Origin: an uncultured Eubacterium sp.
GTDB lineage: Bacteria; Bacillota; Clostridia; Lachnospirales; Lachnospiraceae
Reading direction: 5' to 3'
Assembly: GCA_947385775.1 (NCBI GenBank)
Contig: CANDMI010000014.1
Location: forward strand, 1-60,652
DNA: 60,652 nucleotides
Within the stretch, counting starts at the first letter, position 1, and each line of letters opens with the position of its first letter. The position numbers were made by a program, and so were the translations under genes. Below the pieces are notes generated by a model. That model saw only the letters and a program-made list of their open reading frames with translations, searched no databases and was not told where the DNA came from. Below are positions 53,463 to 60,652 of the stretch, one piece after another.

Positions 53463-54959
53463 ATGTTACAGACAAAAAACTATAAATTTTGGTTTTGTAC
53501 CGGCTCCCAGGATTTGTATGGGGATGAATGCCTGGCAAAAGTGGCGCAGCATTCCAGACAGATTGTAGATGAATTAAATAAAACAGGGATTTTGCCATAC
53601 GAGCTTGTATGGAAGCCGACGCTTATTACAAATGAACTGATCCGAAAGACCTTTAACGAGGCAAATTCAGACGAAGAATGCGCAGGCGTGATCACATGGA
53701 TGCATACGTTTTCCCCTGCAAAGTCCTGGATATTAGGATTGCAGGAGTGTCGCAAGCCGCTGATGCACCTCCATACCCAGTTTAATGAAGAGATCCCATA
53801 TGATTCCATCGATATGGATTTTATGAATGAAAACCAGTCCGCCCACGGCGACCGGGAATACGGGCATATCGTAAGCAGGATGCGCATAGAGCGAAAGGTT
53901 GTAGTCGGCCACTGGTCAGACCCTGTGGTGGCGGAAAAGATCGCGTCCTGGATGCGCACAGCCGTGGGCATTATGGAAAGCAGCCATATCCGCGTGATGC
54001 GCGTGGCGGACAATATGCGAAACGTAGCCGTGACCGAAGGGGACAAGGTAGAGGCGCAGATCAAATTCGGCTGGGAGGTGGACGCATATCCGGTAAATGA
54101 GATCGCAGAGTCCGTAGCGGCGGTTTCCGAATCGGATACGAACGCCCTGGTGGATGAGTATTACGACAAATACGAGATCTTATTGGAAGGCAGGGACCCG
54201 CAGGAGTTTAAAAAGCATGTGGCGGTGCAGGCCCAGATCGAGATCGGCTTTGAGCGGTTTTTACAGGAGAAAAACTACCATGCGATCGTAACCCATTTCG
54301 GCGACCTTGGGGCGTTAAAGCAGCTCCCGGGGCTGGCAATCCAGCGGCTGATGGAAAAAGGCTACGGCTTTGGCGCGGAGGGCGACTGGAAGGTAGCTGC
54401 GATGGTGCGGCTGATGAAGGTTATGACCGCTGGGATGAAGGGCGCAAAGGGAACGTCCATGCTGGAGGACTATACGTATAACCTGGTAAAAGGCAAGGAA
54501 GGCATTTTACAGGCGCATATGCTGGAGATCTGCCCGAGCATCGCAGACGGGCCGGTCAGCGTCAAGTGCCAGCCGCTTTCCATGGGCGACAGGGAAGATC
54601 CGGCAAGGCTTGTGTTCACTTCCAAGGAAGGGACAGGCATTGCGACGTCTTTGATTGATTTAGGCAACCGTTTCCGTCTGATCATCAACACGGTAGACTG
54701 CAAAAAGAACGAGAAGCCGATGCCGAAGCTTCCGGTGGCCACGAATTTCTGGACGCCGCAGCCGGATATGTACACCGGGGCGGAAGCCTGGATACTGGCG
54801 GGCGGCGCGCACCATACGGCGTTTACCTATGACCTTACGGCTGAGCAGATGGGCGACTGGGCGAACGCGATGGGGATTGAAGCGGTTTATATTGATAAGG
54901 ATACGACGATTCGCGGGTTTAAGAGGGATCTGATGCTGGGCGAGGTGTTTTACCGTTAA
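53463..54959 (+). CDS. araA: L-arabinose isomerase
   Basis: The protein is 498 residues and converts L-arabinose to L-ribulose in the cytosol with Mn2+. Motifs: FWFCTGSQDLYG, GVITWMHTFSPAK, HLHTQFNEEIP, FGAEGDWKVAAMVR and GTSMLEDYTYNL, with metal ligands in the last group and in GGAHHTAF. GGAGGG precedes the ATG. It starts the metabolic half of the island. Confidence 0.96.
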   Translation: MLQTKNYKFWFCTGSQDLYGDECLAKVAQHSRQIVDELNKTGILPYELVWKPTLITNELIRKTFNEANSDEECAGVITWMHTFSPAKSWILGLQECRKPLMHLHTQFNEEIPYDSIDMDFMNENQSAHGDREYGHIVSRMRIERKVVVGHWSDPVVAEKIASWMRTAVGIMESSHIRVMRVADNMRNVAVTEGDKVEAQIKFGWEVDAYPVNEIAESVAAVSESDTNALVDEYYDKYEILLEGRDPQEFKKHVAVQAQIEIGFERFLQEKNYHAIVTHFGDLGALKQLPGLAIQRLMEKGYGFGAEGDWKVAAMVRLMKVMTAGMKGAKGTSMLEDYTYNLVKGKEGILQAHMLEICPSIADGPVSVKCQPLSMGDREDPARLVFTSKEGTGIATSLIDLGNRFRLIINTVDCKKNEKPMPKLPVATNFWTPQPDMYTGAEAWILAGGAHHTAFTYDLTAEQMGDWANAMGIEAVYIDKDTTIRGFKRDLMLGEVFYR

Positions 54960-55093
54960 GTCATTATTTTTAAAAGAATAGATTGCCTGTTTATTGTTCA
55001 CCAGTTTACAGATTGGGCAATTTTCCAAGACACAACAGATCAGTTGTCGGATATGTATCCTGTGAACATAGCAGGCGCAAAAAGGAGGATAAC

Positions 55094-55747
55094 ATGAAAT
55101 TTTTTGTAGATACGGCAAATGTGGAGGACATTAAAAAAGCAAACGATATGGGCGTGATCTGCGGCGTGACCACAAACCCTTCTTTAATCGCAAAGGAGGG
55201 CAGGGATTTTTCGGAAGTCATCAAAGAAATCACATCGATTGTGGACGGGCCGATCAGCGGCGAGGTGAAAGCGACAACGACGGACGCTGCGGGCATGATA
55301 AAAGAAGGCCGTGAAATTGCGGCGATCCATCCAAACATGGTCGTAAAAATCCCGATGACGGTGGAAGGCTTAAAAGCGGTAAAAGCGCTGTCCGCAGAGG
55401 GCATCAAGACGAATGTCACCCTGATTTTTTCCGCAAACCAGGCGCTGCTTGCGGCAAGGGCGGGGGCAACTTATGTATCCCCGTTTTTGGGCAGGCTGGA
55501 CGACATTTCCCAGACCGGCGTGGATTTAATACGCGACATCGCAGAGATTTTCGATATTTATGAGCTGGATACGGAGATTATCGCGGCGAGCGTGCGCAAC
55601 CCGATCCATGTGACGGACTGCGCGCTGGCAGGGGCGGATATTGCAACCGTTCCTTACGCGGTCATTGAGCAGATGACAAAGCATCCGCTGACCGACCAGG
55701 GCATTTTAAAATTCCAGGCGGATTACAAGGCCGTATTTGGCGAGTAG
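55094..55747 (+). CDS. tal: transaldolase (small TalC/FSA-type)
   Basis: The protein is 217 residues and starts [18 protein letters not shown]. The Schiff-base Lys is in [11 protein letters not shown]. It links the pentose phosphate pool with glycolysis. It is a paralogue of fsa at 41737 but is more like the TalC type; here it sits with transketolase, so true transaldolase activity is likely. AAAGGAGG fixes the start at 55094. Confidence 0.9.
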   Translation: MKFFVDTANVEDIKKANDMGVICGVTTNPSLIAKEGRDFSEVIKEITSIVDGPISGEVKATTTDAAGMIKEGREIAAIHPNMVVKIPMTVEGLKAVKALSAEGIKTNVTLIFSANQALLAARAGATYVSPFLGRLDDISQTGVDLIRDIAEIFDIYELDTEIIAASVRNPIHVTDCALAGADIATVPYAVIEQMTKHPLTDQGILKFQADYKAVFGE

Positions 55748-55757
55748 GGGGCAGGCT

Positions 55758-56591
55758 ATGGATAAATTAAAGCTTCAAAAAACAGCCGTGGAGGTGCGAA
55801 AGGGCATCATCGAGGGCGTGCACAGCGCAAAGGCCGGGCATCCGGGCGGCTCCTTATCGGCGGCGGATATTTTTACTTATCTTTATTTTGAAGAGATGAA
55901 CATTGACCCGAAGAACCCGAAGATGGAGGGGCGCGACCGTTTTGTGTTATCCAAGGGCCATACCGCGCCGGGGCTTTATTCGGCCCTGGCAAACCGTGGG
56001 TATTTTCCGGTAGAGGATCTGCTGACGCTGCGCCATACCGGGTCTTATTTACAGGGGCATCCGGATATGAAGCATATCCCTGGAGTGGATATGTCAAGCG
56101 GTTCTTTAGGACAGGGGCTTTCCGCGGCAGTCGGGATGGCTCTGGCCGGAAAGCTGGATCAGAAAAGCTACCGCGTCTATGCGCTTTTAGGGGACGGCGA
56201 GATCCAGGAAGGGCAGATCTGGGAGGCCGCCATGTTTGCGGGGCACCGCAAGCTGGACAACCTGACGGTCATTGTGGACAATAACAACTTACAGATTGAC
56301 GGCCCGGTTGACGAGGTGTGCTCCCCATATCCGATCGATAAAAAGTTCGAAGCGTTCAATTTCCATGCAATAAACATTGATGGAAATGATTTTGACGAAA
56401 TTGACAAGGCGTTTAAAGAAGCAAAGGCAACCGCCGGGAGGCCGACTGCCATAATCGCGCATACCGTAAAAGGCAAAGGGGTGTCCTTTATGGAAAACGC
56501 CGTGGGCTGGCACGGGAAAGCGCCAAATGACGCAGAGTATGAAACGGCCATGGAAGAATTAAAGAAAGCAGGTGACGCGTTATGCCAGTAA
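55758..56591 (+). CDS. tktN: transketolase, N-terminal subunit
   Basis: The protein is 277 residues and carries the thiamine diphosphate pyrophosphate-binding half: SAKAGHPGGSLSAADI, FVLSKGHTAPGLY, and LLGDGEIQEGQIWEAA with NNN after it for Mg2+. The C-terminal half is the next gene. Split transketolases are common in Clostridia. The start is 10 bases after the tal stop. Confidence 0.94.
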   Translation: MDKLKLQKTAVEVRKGIIEGVHSAKAGHPGGSLSAADIFTYLYFEEMNIDPKNPKMEGRDRFVLSKGHTAPGLYSALANRGYFPVEDLLTLRHTGSYLQGHPDMKHIPGVDMSSGSLGQGLSAAVGMALAGKLDQKSYRVYALLGDGEIQEGQIWEAAMFAGHRKLDNLTVIVDNNNLQIDGPVDEVCSPYPIDKKFEAFNFHAINIDGNDFDEIDKAFKEAKATAGRPTAIIAHTVKGKGVSFMENAVGWHGKAPNDAEYETAMEELKKAGDALCQ

Positions 56592-57538
56592 TTGGAAACA
56601 TAAAGGAGCTTCCAAAAATCGCCACAAGGGAAAGCTATGGGAACGCGCTGGCAGAGCTTGGCAAGGGGCATCCAGACGTAGTCGTGCTGGACGCGGACCT
56701 TGCGGCGGCGACCAAGACCGGGGTATTCAAAAAAGCGTTCCCGGACAGGCACATCGACTGCGGGATTGCGGAAGCGAACATGACAGGCATCGCCGCCGGG
56801 CTTTCCACCTGCGGGAAAGTTCCGTTTATCAGCACCTTCGCTATGTTTGCCGCGGGCCGCTCCTTTGAACAAGTGCGAAATTCCATCGGATACCCGCACT
56901 TAAATGTAAAGATCGGGGCGACCCATGCGGGCATCTCGGTCGGGGAGGACGGCGCAAGCCACCAGTGCAACGAAGACCTGGCGCTGATGCGGGAAATCCC
57001 TGGCATGACGGTCATAAACCCAAGCGACGACGTGGAGGCGAAAGCGGCCGTGGAAGCGGCATACGCCCACGTCGGCCCGGTGTACTTACGCTTCGGGCGG
57101 CTGGCGGTCCCGGTGATCAACGACAGGCCGGACTACAAATTTGAGATCGGAAAAGGCGTGGTCTTAAAGGAAGGAAGCGACCTTACGATCTTTGCCACAG
57201 GGCTTTGCGTATCGGAAGCTTTTCTTGCGTCGGAAATGCTGGAAAATGACGGAATCCATGCGGAGGTCATTAACATCCATACGATCAAGCCGCTAGACGA
57301 GGAGCTTGTCACAGCGTCCGCGGCTAAGACGAAGCGGGTGTTTACGGCAGAGGAGCATTCCATCATCGGCGGCCTTGGGGCGGCGGTGGCGGAAACGCTT
57401 GGGGAAAAATGCCCGACGAAGATAACCCGCCTTGGAGTAAAGGACGTGTTCGGCGAGTCCGGCCCGGCGAAGGAGTTATTGCATAAATATGAGCTGGACG
57501 CGGACGGGATTTATAAAAATATAAAAGAAAGCTTATAA
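56582..57538 (+). CDS. tktC: transketolase, C-terminal subunit
   Basis: The protein is 318 residues and holds the pyrimidine-binding half: IDCGIAEANMTGIAAGLS (with the catalytic Glu), FISTFAMFAAGR, HAGISVGEDGASHQ. It overlaps the N-terminal gene by 10 bases, so the two are co-translated and form one enzyme. Confidence 0.94.
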   Translation: MPVIGNIKELPKIATRESYGNALAELGKGHPDVVVLDADLAAATKTGVFKKAFPDRHIDCGIAEANMTGIAAGLSTCGKVPFISTFAMFAAGRSFEQVRNSIGYPHLNVKIGATHAGISVGEDGASHQCNEDLALMREIPGMTVINPSDDVEAKAAVEAAYAHVGPVYLRFGRLAVPVINDRPDYKFEIGKGVVLKEGSDLTIFATGLCVSEAFLASEMLENDGIHAEVINIHTIKPLDEELVTASAAKTKRVFTAEEHSIIGGLGAAVAETLGEKCPTKITRLGVKDVFGESGPAKELLHKYELDADGIYKNIKESL

Positions 57539-57547
57539 ACAATCGCA

Positions 57548-57579
57548 CAGGCGCCACGCCGTTATTTCGGTGGCGCCTG
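57548..57579. other. 10-bp-stem hairpin between tktC and the kinase gene
   Basis: CAGGCGCCAC (57548-57557) pairs exactly with GTGGCGCCTG (57570-57579). No T-run follows, so it is more likely an RNA-processing or stability element than a terminator. Confidence 0.55.
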
Positions 57580-57676
57580 ACGCAATCATTAAGGAAAGAA
57601 CAGTAAATCATTTGGCAAATAACTATGCATTGGGTATGCCTGGTTTAGACATCAGATAGAAATGGAGGAGAAGCGT

Positions 57677-59269
57677 ATGAATCAAAAAGAAGCAATCAAA
57701 GCGGGCAAGACTTCGCTTGGCATCGAGTTTGGCTCCACAAGGATTAAGGCGGTGTTGATCGGGGAGGACTCTGCGCCGCTTGCGTCCGGCAGCCATGAAT
57801 GGGAAAACCAGTATGACAACGGCGTCTGGACTTACAGCCTGGAAGCGGTCTGGGGAGGTTTGCAGGACTGCTACCGGAACCTGGCGGAGGATGTAAAAAA
57901 CACCTATGGGGTAGAGCTTACGACAACCGGCTCCATCGGCTTTAGCGCGATGATGCACGGATATATGGCGTTTGACCGGAATGGGGAGCTGTTAGTCCCG
58001 TTTCGCACCTGGCGCAATACGACTACGGAGCAGGCCGCAAAGGTTTTGACCGAAGTGTTCCATTATAATATCCCGCAGAGGTGGAGCATCGCGCACCTTT
58101 ACCAGGCGATCTTAAATAAAGAAGAGCATGTCAAAGACGTGGCGTTTTTAACGACCCTTGCAGGCTACATCCACTGGCAGCTTACGGGGGAAAAGGTTCT
58201 GGGCATTGGGGACGCGTCCGGCATGTTTCCGATTGACAGCGGGACGAAGGATTACGACGCCGTTATGATGGAAAAATTTGAGAATTTAACCGATAAGGAC
58301 GCATATCCTTGGAAGCTGAAGGATATTTTGCCAAAAGTCCTTTGCGCGGGGGAAAACGCGGGGACGCTTACGCCGGAGGGCGCAAAGCTGCTAGACACAA
58401 GCGGGAAGCTTTCGCCGGGCGGCCCGGTATGTCCGCCGGAGGGGGACGCGGGCACCGGGATGGCGGCGACCAACAGCGTGGCTGTGCGCACCGGGAATGT
58501 TTCGGCAGGCACTTCCGTGTTTGCCATGATCGTATTGGAAAACGAGCTGCAAAACGTCCACCCGGAAATCGACATGGTCACGACCCCGTCCGGCGACCCG
58601 GTGGCGATGGCGCACTGCAACAACTGCACGTCGGATTTAAACGCCTGGGTAGGGCTGTTTGAGGAATTTGCGGAAAGCTTCGGCATGGATGTGGATATGG
58701 ACCGCCTGTTTTCCGTTCTGTACAATAAGGCGCTGGAAGGGGACGCGGACTGCGGCGGGCTTTTGGCGTACAACTATTTTTCCGGCGAGAGCATCACTGG
58801 ATTTGAAGAAGGACGGCCGGTTTTTGCAAGGAGCGTGGAAGGGAAATTCAACCTGGCCAACTTTATGCGCGTCCATCTGTTTACGGCGCTTGGCGCGCTG
58901 AAAAACGGGCTGGACATCCTTTTAAAGGAAGAAAAGGCAAAGGTGGACAAAATCTACGGGCATGGCGGCTTATTTAAGACCCCGGTGGTAGGCCAGCGGA
59001 TTATGGCCGCGGCGATGGACACGCCTGTTTCCGTAATGGAGACCGCTGGGGAAGGAGGGGCCTGGGGCATCGCGATCCTGGCGGCGTATATGCGGCGCAA
59101 AGCGCAGGGGGAGAGCCTTGCAGACTACCTTGCGGACAAGGTGTTCGGCGGGGAGGACGGCGTGACGGAGCAGCCGGACGCCAGCGACGTAACCGGGTTT
59201 GATGAATTTTTAAAACGCTATAACGCGTGCCTGCCGATTGAGCGGGCGGCGGTGGACACGCTGAAATAA
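57677..59269 (+). CDS. araB: FGGY-family carbohydrate kinase, probable L-ribulokinase
   Basis: The protein is about 530 residues. N-terminal phosphate motif [37 protein letters not shown] and C-terminal [15 protein letters not shown]. It phosphorylates a ketopentose. Position between AraA and AraD points to L-ribulose; sequence features alone could also fit other FGGY kinases. GGAGGAG fits ATG 57677. A 14-base gap leads to araD. Confidence 0.88.
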   Translation: MNQKEAIKAGKTSLGIEFGSTRIKAVLIGEDSAPLASGSHEWENQYDNGVWTYSLEAVWGGLQDCYRNLAEDVKNTYGVELTTTGSIGFSAMMHGYMAFDRNGELLVPFRTWRNTTTEQAAKVLTEVFHYNIPQRWSIAHLYQAILNKEEHVKDVAFLTTLAGYIHWQLTGEKVLGIGDASGMFPIDSGTKDYDAVMMEKFENLTDKDAYPWKLKDILPKVLCAGENAGTLTPEGAKLLDTSGKLSPGGPVCPPEGDAGTGMAATNSVAVRTGNVSAGTSVFAMIVLENELQNVHPEIDMVTTPSGDPVAMAHCNNCTSDLNAWVGLFEEFAESFGMDVDMDRLFSVLYNKALEGDADCGGLLAYNYFSGESITGFEEGRPVFARSVEGKFNLANFMRVHLFTALGALKNGLDILLKEEKAKVDKIYGHGGLFKTPVVGQRIMAAAMDTPVSVMETAGEGGAWGIAILAAYMRRKAQGESLADYLADKVFGGEDGVTEQPDASDVTGFDEFLKRYNACLPIERAAVDTLK

Positions 59270-59283
59270 AGGGGGACAGGGCA

Positions 59284-59979
59284 ATGCTGGAAGAATTAAA
59301 AAAACAGGTGTACGAAGCGAATATGGAGCTTCCAAGGCGCGGGCTTATCACGTATACATGGGGGAATGTCAGCGGGATCGACAGAGAGTCCGGCTGTTTT
59401 GTCATCAAGCCAAGCGGCGTGGACTACGACAAGCTATCGCCGGATGACATGGTCGTTATGGATCTGGAGGGCAATAAAATAGAAGGAAAATATAAACCGT
59501 CCTCTGACACGCCGACCCATTTAGAGCTGTATAAAAAATACCCGGAAATCGGCGGCGTAGTCCACACCCATTCGCCGGAGGCGACGGCCTGGGCGCAGGC
59601 GGGGCGGGACATCCCGCTTTACGGGACGACCCATGCGGACTATTTTTACGGCCCGATCCCGTGCGCAAGGAGCTTAACGCCAAAGGAGATTGACGAAGCT
59701 TATGAAACGAACACCGGAAAGGTGATCATAGAGACGTTTGAGGGCCGGGGCTTAAACCCGATGTACACGCCGGGTGTATTGTGCACAAACCATGGGCCAT
59801 TTACATGGGGGAAAGACGCGGCGGAAGCGGTGCATAATGCGGTGGTGCTGGAAGAAGTTGCAAAGATGGCGACTAGGACCGAGCTGATCCAGCCGAAGGT
59901 GAAGCCTGCGCCGGATTGTATACGGGATAAGCATTTCTTCCGCAAGCATGGGGAGAACGCTTATTACGGACAGGGGTGA
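59284..59979 (+). CDS. araD: L-ribulose-5-phosphate 4-epimerase
   Basis: The protein is 231 residues, a zinc class II aldolase/epimerase. Metal His residues are in [10 protein letters not shown], and a third in [10 protein letters not shown] region plus [17 protein letters not shown] and [10 protein letters not shown] bind phosphate. It makes D-xylulose 5-phosphate, which enters the transketolase/transaldolase reactions coded upstream. AGGGGGACAGG precedes the ATG. Confidence 0.95.
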   Translation: MLEELKKQVYEANMELPRRGLITYTWGNVSGIDRESGCFVIKPSGVDYDKLSPDDMVVMDLEGNKIEGKYKPSSDTPTHLELYKKYPEIGGVVHTHSPEATAWAQAGRDIPLYGTTHADYFYGPIPCARSLTPKEIDEAYETNTGKVIIETFEGRGLNPMYTPGVLCTNHGPFTWGKDAAEAVHNAVVLEEVAKMATRTELIQPKVKPAPDCIRDKHFFRKHGENAYYGQG

Positions 59980-60077
59980 AACTGATGCATTTGCATTATT
60001 GAATTTGTATTTGTATTCTTTAAATTTTATGAGTGGATTTTGGATGGGGGAAGTGAAAGATTATTTTATAACCGAAT

Positions 60078-60356
60078 ATGGATGCCGTTAGGGAAAAGGA
60101 TATGGGGAGCCTGTACGGATGGAAGAAGGAAATGCCTGGACTGTGTAGTAACAGTCTGGGCATTCTATTTGACTGTATGCAGAAAACACAAAACAAAATG
60201 GTTACAAATGCTCAGCAACGGATAAGAAAAAGCATAGGAAGGACTGCCTATGAGGTGACGCTGCATTTCAGCAGTACAAGTACAGAGAATCCATACGATA
60301 AACTAAAACGGATTATTTTAAATGACTGCACAGATCTGAAAAAAATTCCCAAATGA
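60078..60356 (+). CDS. TnpW-like transposon-associated small protein
   Basis: The frame is 92 residues. The last 45 (RIRKSIGRTAYEVTLHFS, then ENPYDKLKRIILNDC) resemble TnpW-family proteins of conjugative transposons, which have a TxYxVxxHFSxTS core. The first 40 residues are less convincing and no SD is seen at any ATG. It may be a remnant of a mobile element at the end of the arabinose island. Confidence 0.45.
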   Translation: MDAVREKDMGSLYGWKKEMPGLCSNSLGILFDCMQKTQNKMVTNAQQRIRKSIGRTAYEVTLHFSSTSTENPYDKLKRIILNDCTDLKKIPK

Positions 60357-60427
60357 TGAAAAATTCCAGATATACAGTAACAGGGCAGGATGGAATGGAT
60401 GGTGGAACAAATTTAATTTGAATTTTA

Positions 60428-60456
60428 TTGTAAAGATGTGCGATTTTTTGTATAAT
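60428..60456 (+). promoter_or_regulatory. consensus-like promoter upstream of the last gene
   Basis: TTGTAA (60428-60433), a 17-base spacer and TATAAT (60451-60456) lie 100 bases before the GTG at 60556. Confidence 0.65.
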
Positions 60457-60555
60457 TAAAGTGTGGCAGAAACAGGATATATCGTATTTTGTGCTGCATC
60501 TTATGGGACATTAGTAGTTCCATAAGCATGAAATTTTAGAAATCAAGGTGGTAAG

Positions 60556-60652
60556 GTGTCGGACAATACAAAACAGACGCAGGAAGTTAAGGCAAAGCGT
60601 ACCGCAAAAAACAGTGTGTTTTTAGACCTTTTTCAAGATAAAAAGAATTTGC
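60556..60652 (+). CDS. start of an Rpn/PD-(D/E)XK nuclease-type transposase-related gene (partial)
   Basis: GTG at 60556 follows AAGGTGG. The visible 32 residues include KRTAKNSVFLDLFQDKKNL, a typical start of Rpn-family recombination-promoting nuclease/putative transposase proteins in Lachnospiraceae. The rest lies outside the window. Confidence 0.55.
   Translation, partial: MSDNTKQTQEVKAKRTAKNSVFLDLFQDKKNL

Noticed and set aside
1-60652. CRISPR arrays, rRNA and tRNA genes
   Set aside because: No regularly spaced direct repeats, no rRNA-like conserved stretches and no cloverleaf with a TTCRANNC loop were recognised by eye.

Overview
The window looks like a chromosomal segment of an anaerobic, low-oxygen gut Clostridium-type bacterium, most likely Lachnospiraceae (Bacillota). 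The basis is the gene families: strong AGGAGG-type ribosome sites, a glycyl-radical enzyme, a selenium-type molybdenum hydroxylase locus, YesMN-type two-component pairs, secreted Big2/Fn3 proteins and a DUF4179/ECF sigma pair. No rRNA, tRNA or CRISPR array was seen. The species cannot be named from the sequence alone.

Region 1 (1-2000) is AT-rich and made of broken genes: a frameshifted penicillin-binding-protein N-terminus, a tyrosine integrase that stops before its catalytic tyrosine, and short remnants. It looks like a decayed mobile or resistance island. Region 2 (2017-7174, minus strand) holds three large secreted proteins: a CAP/Big2 protein, an Fn3/Big2 protein with a transglutaminase-like tail, and a PPC/Fn3 protein.

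Region 3 (7499-20492, plus strand) is a purine/urate-type catabolic locus: NCS2 purine permease, SsnA, YgfK, dihydropyrimidinase, two-domain xanthine dehydrogenase and a polyferredoxin. After a 900-base gap come RidA, MocA and YqeC; the last two belong to molybdenum-hydroxylase cofactor maturation. The gap holds two diverged, inverted copies of a ~245-nt structured element whose stems covary. This is the most unusual feature of the window.

Region 4 (20699-30047) is mostly housekeeping and envelope: PrfC, NAD synthetase and Hsp33 on the minus strand, then an operon of GT2-GtrA, a polytopic membrane protein and a phospholipase D-like protein behind a near-consensus promoter. Region 5 (30139-37805) is a mosaic: a LytTR/GHKL two-component system with a DUF6440 protein, bounded on the far side by a junction that joins a copy of the PLD gene 3' end to a fragment of the acetyltransferase gene. 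HicAB, an acetyltransferase, an ECF sigma/DUF4179 pair, an alpha/beta hydrolase-rhodanese fusion and a RelE-type toxin-antitoxin pair follow.

Region 6 (37994-43212) carries a glycyl-radical enzyme, its activase, a fructose-6-phosphate aldolase-type transaldolase and a DeoR regulator. The same near-palindromic motif occurs in all three intergenic regions. The gene set matches the E. coli ybiW/pflD plus fsa arrangement, so an anhydrohexitol-phosphate route is the leading hypothesis.

Region 7 (43986-59979) is an L-arabinose utilisation island: a YesM/YesN-type two-component system, a YtfQRT-YjfF-type ABC importer with two paralogous binding proteins, AraA, a small transaldolase, split transketolase, an FGGY kinase (probable L-ribulokinase) and AraD. 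The right edge (60078-60652) has a TnpW-like small gene and the start of an Rpn/PD-(D/E)XK-type gene.
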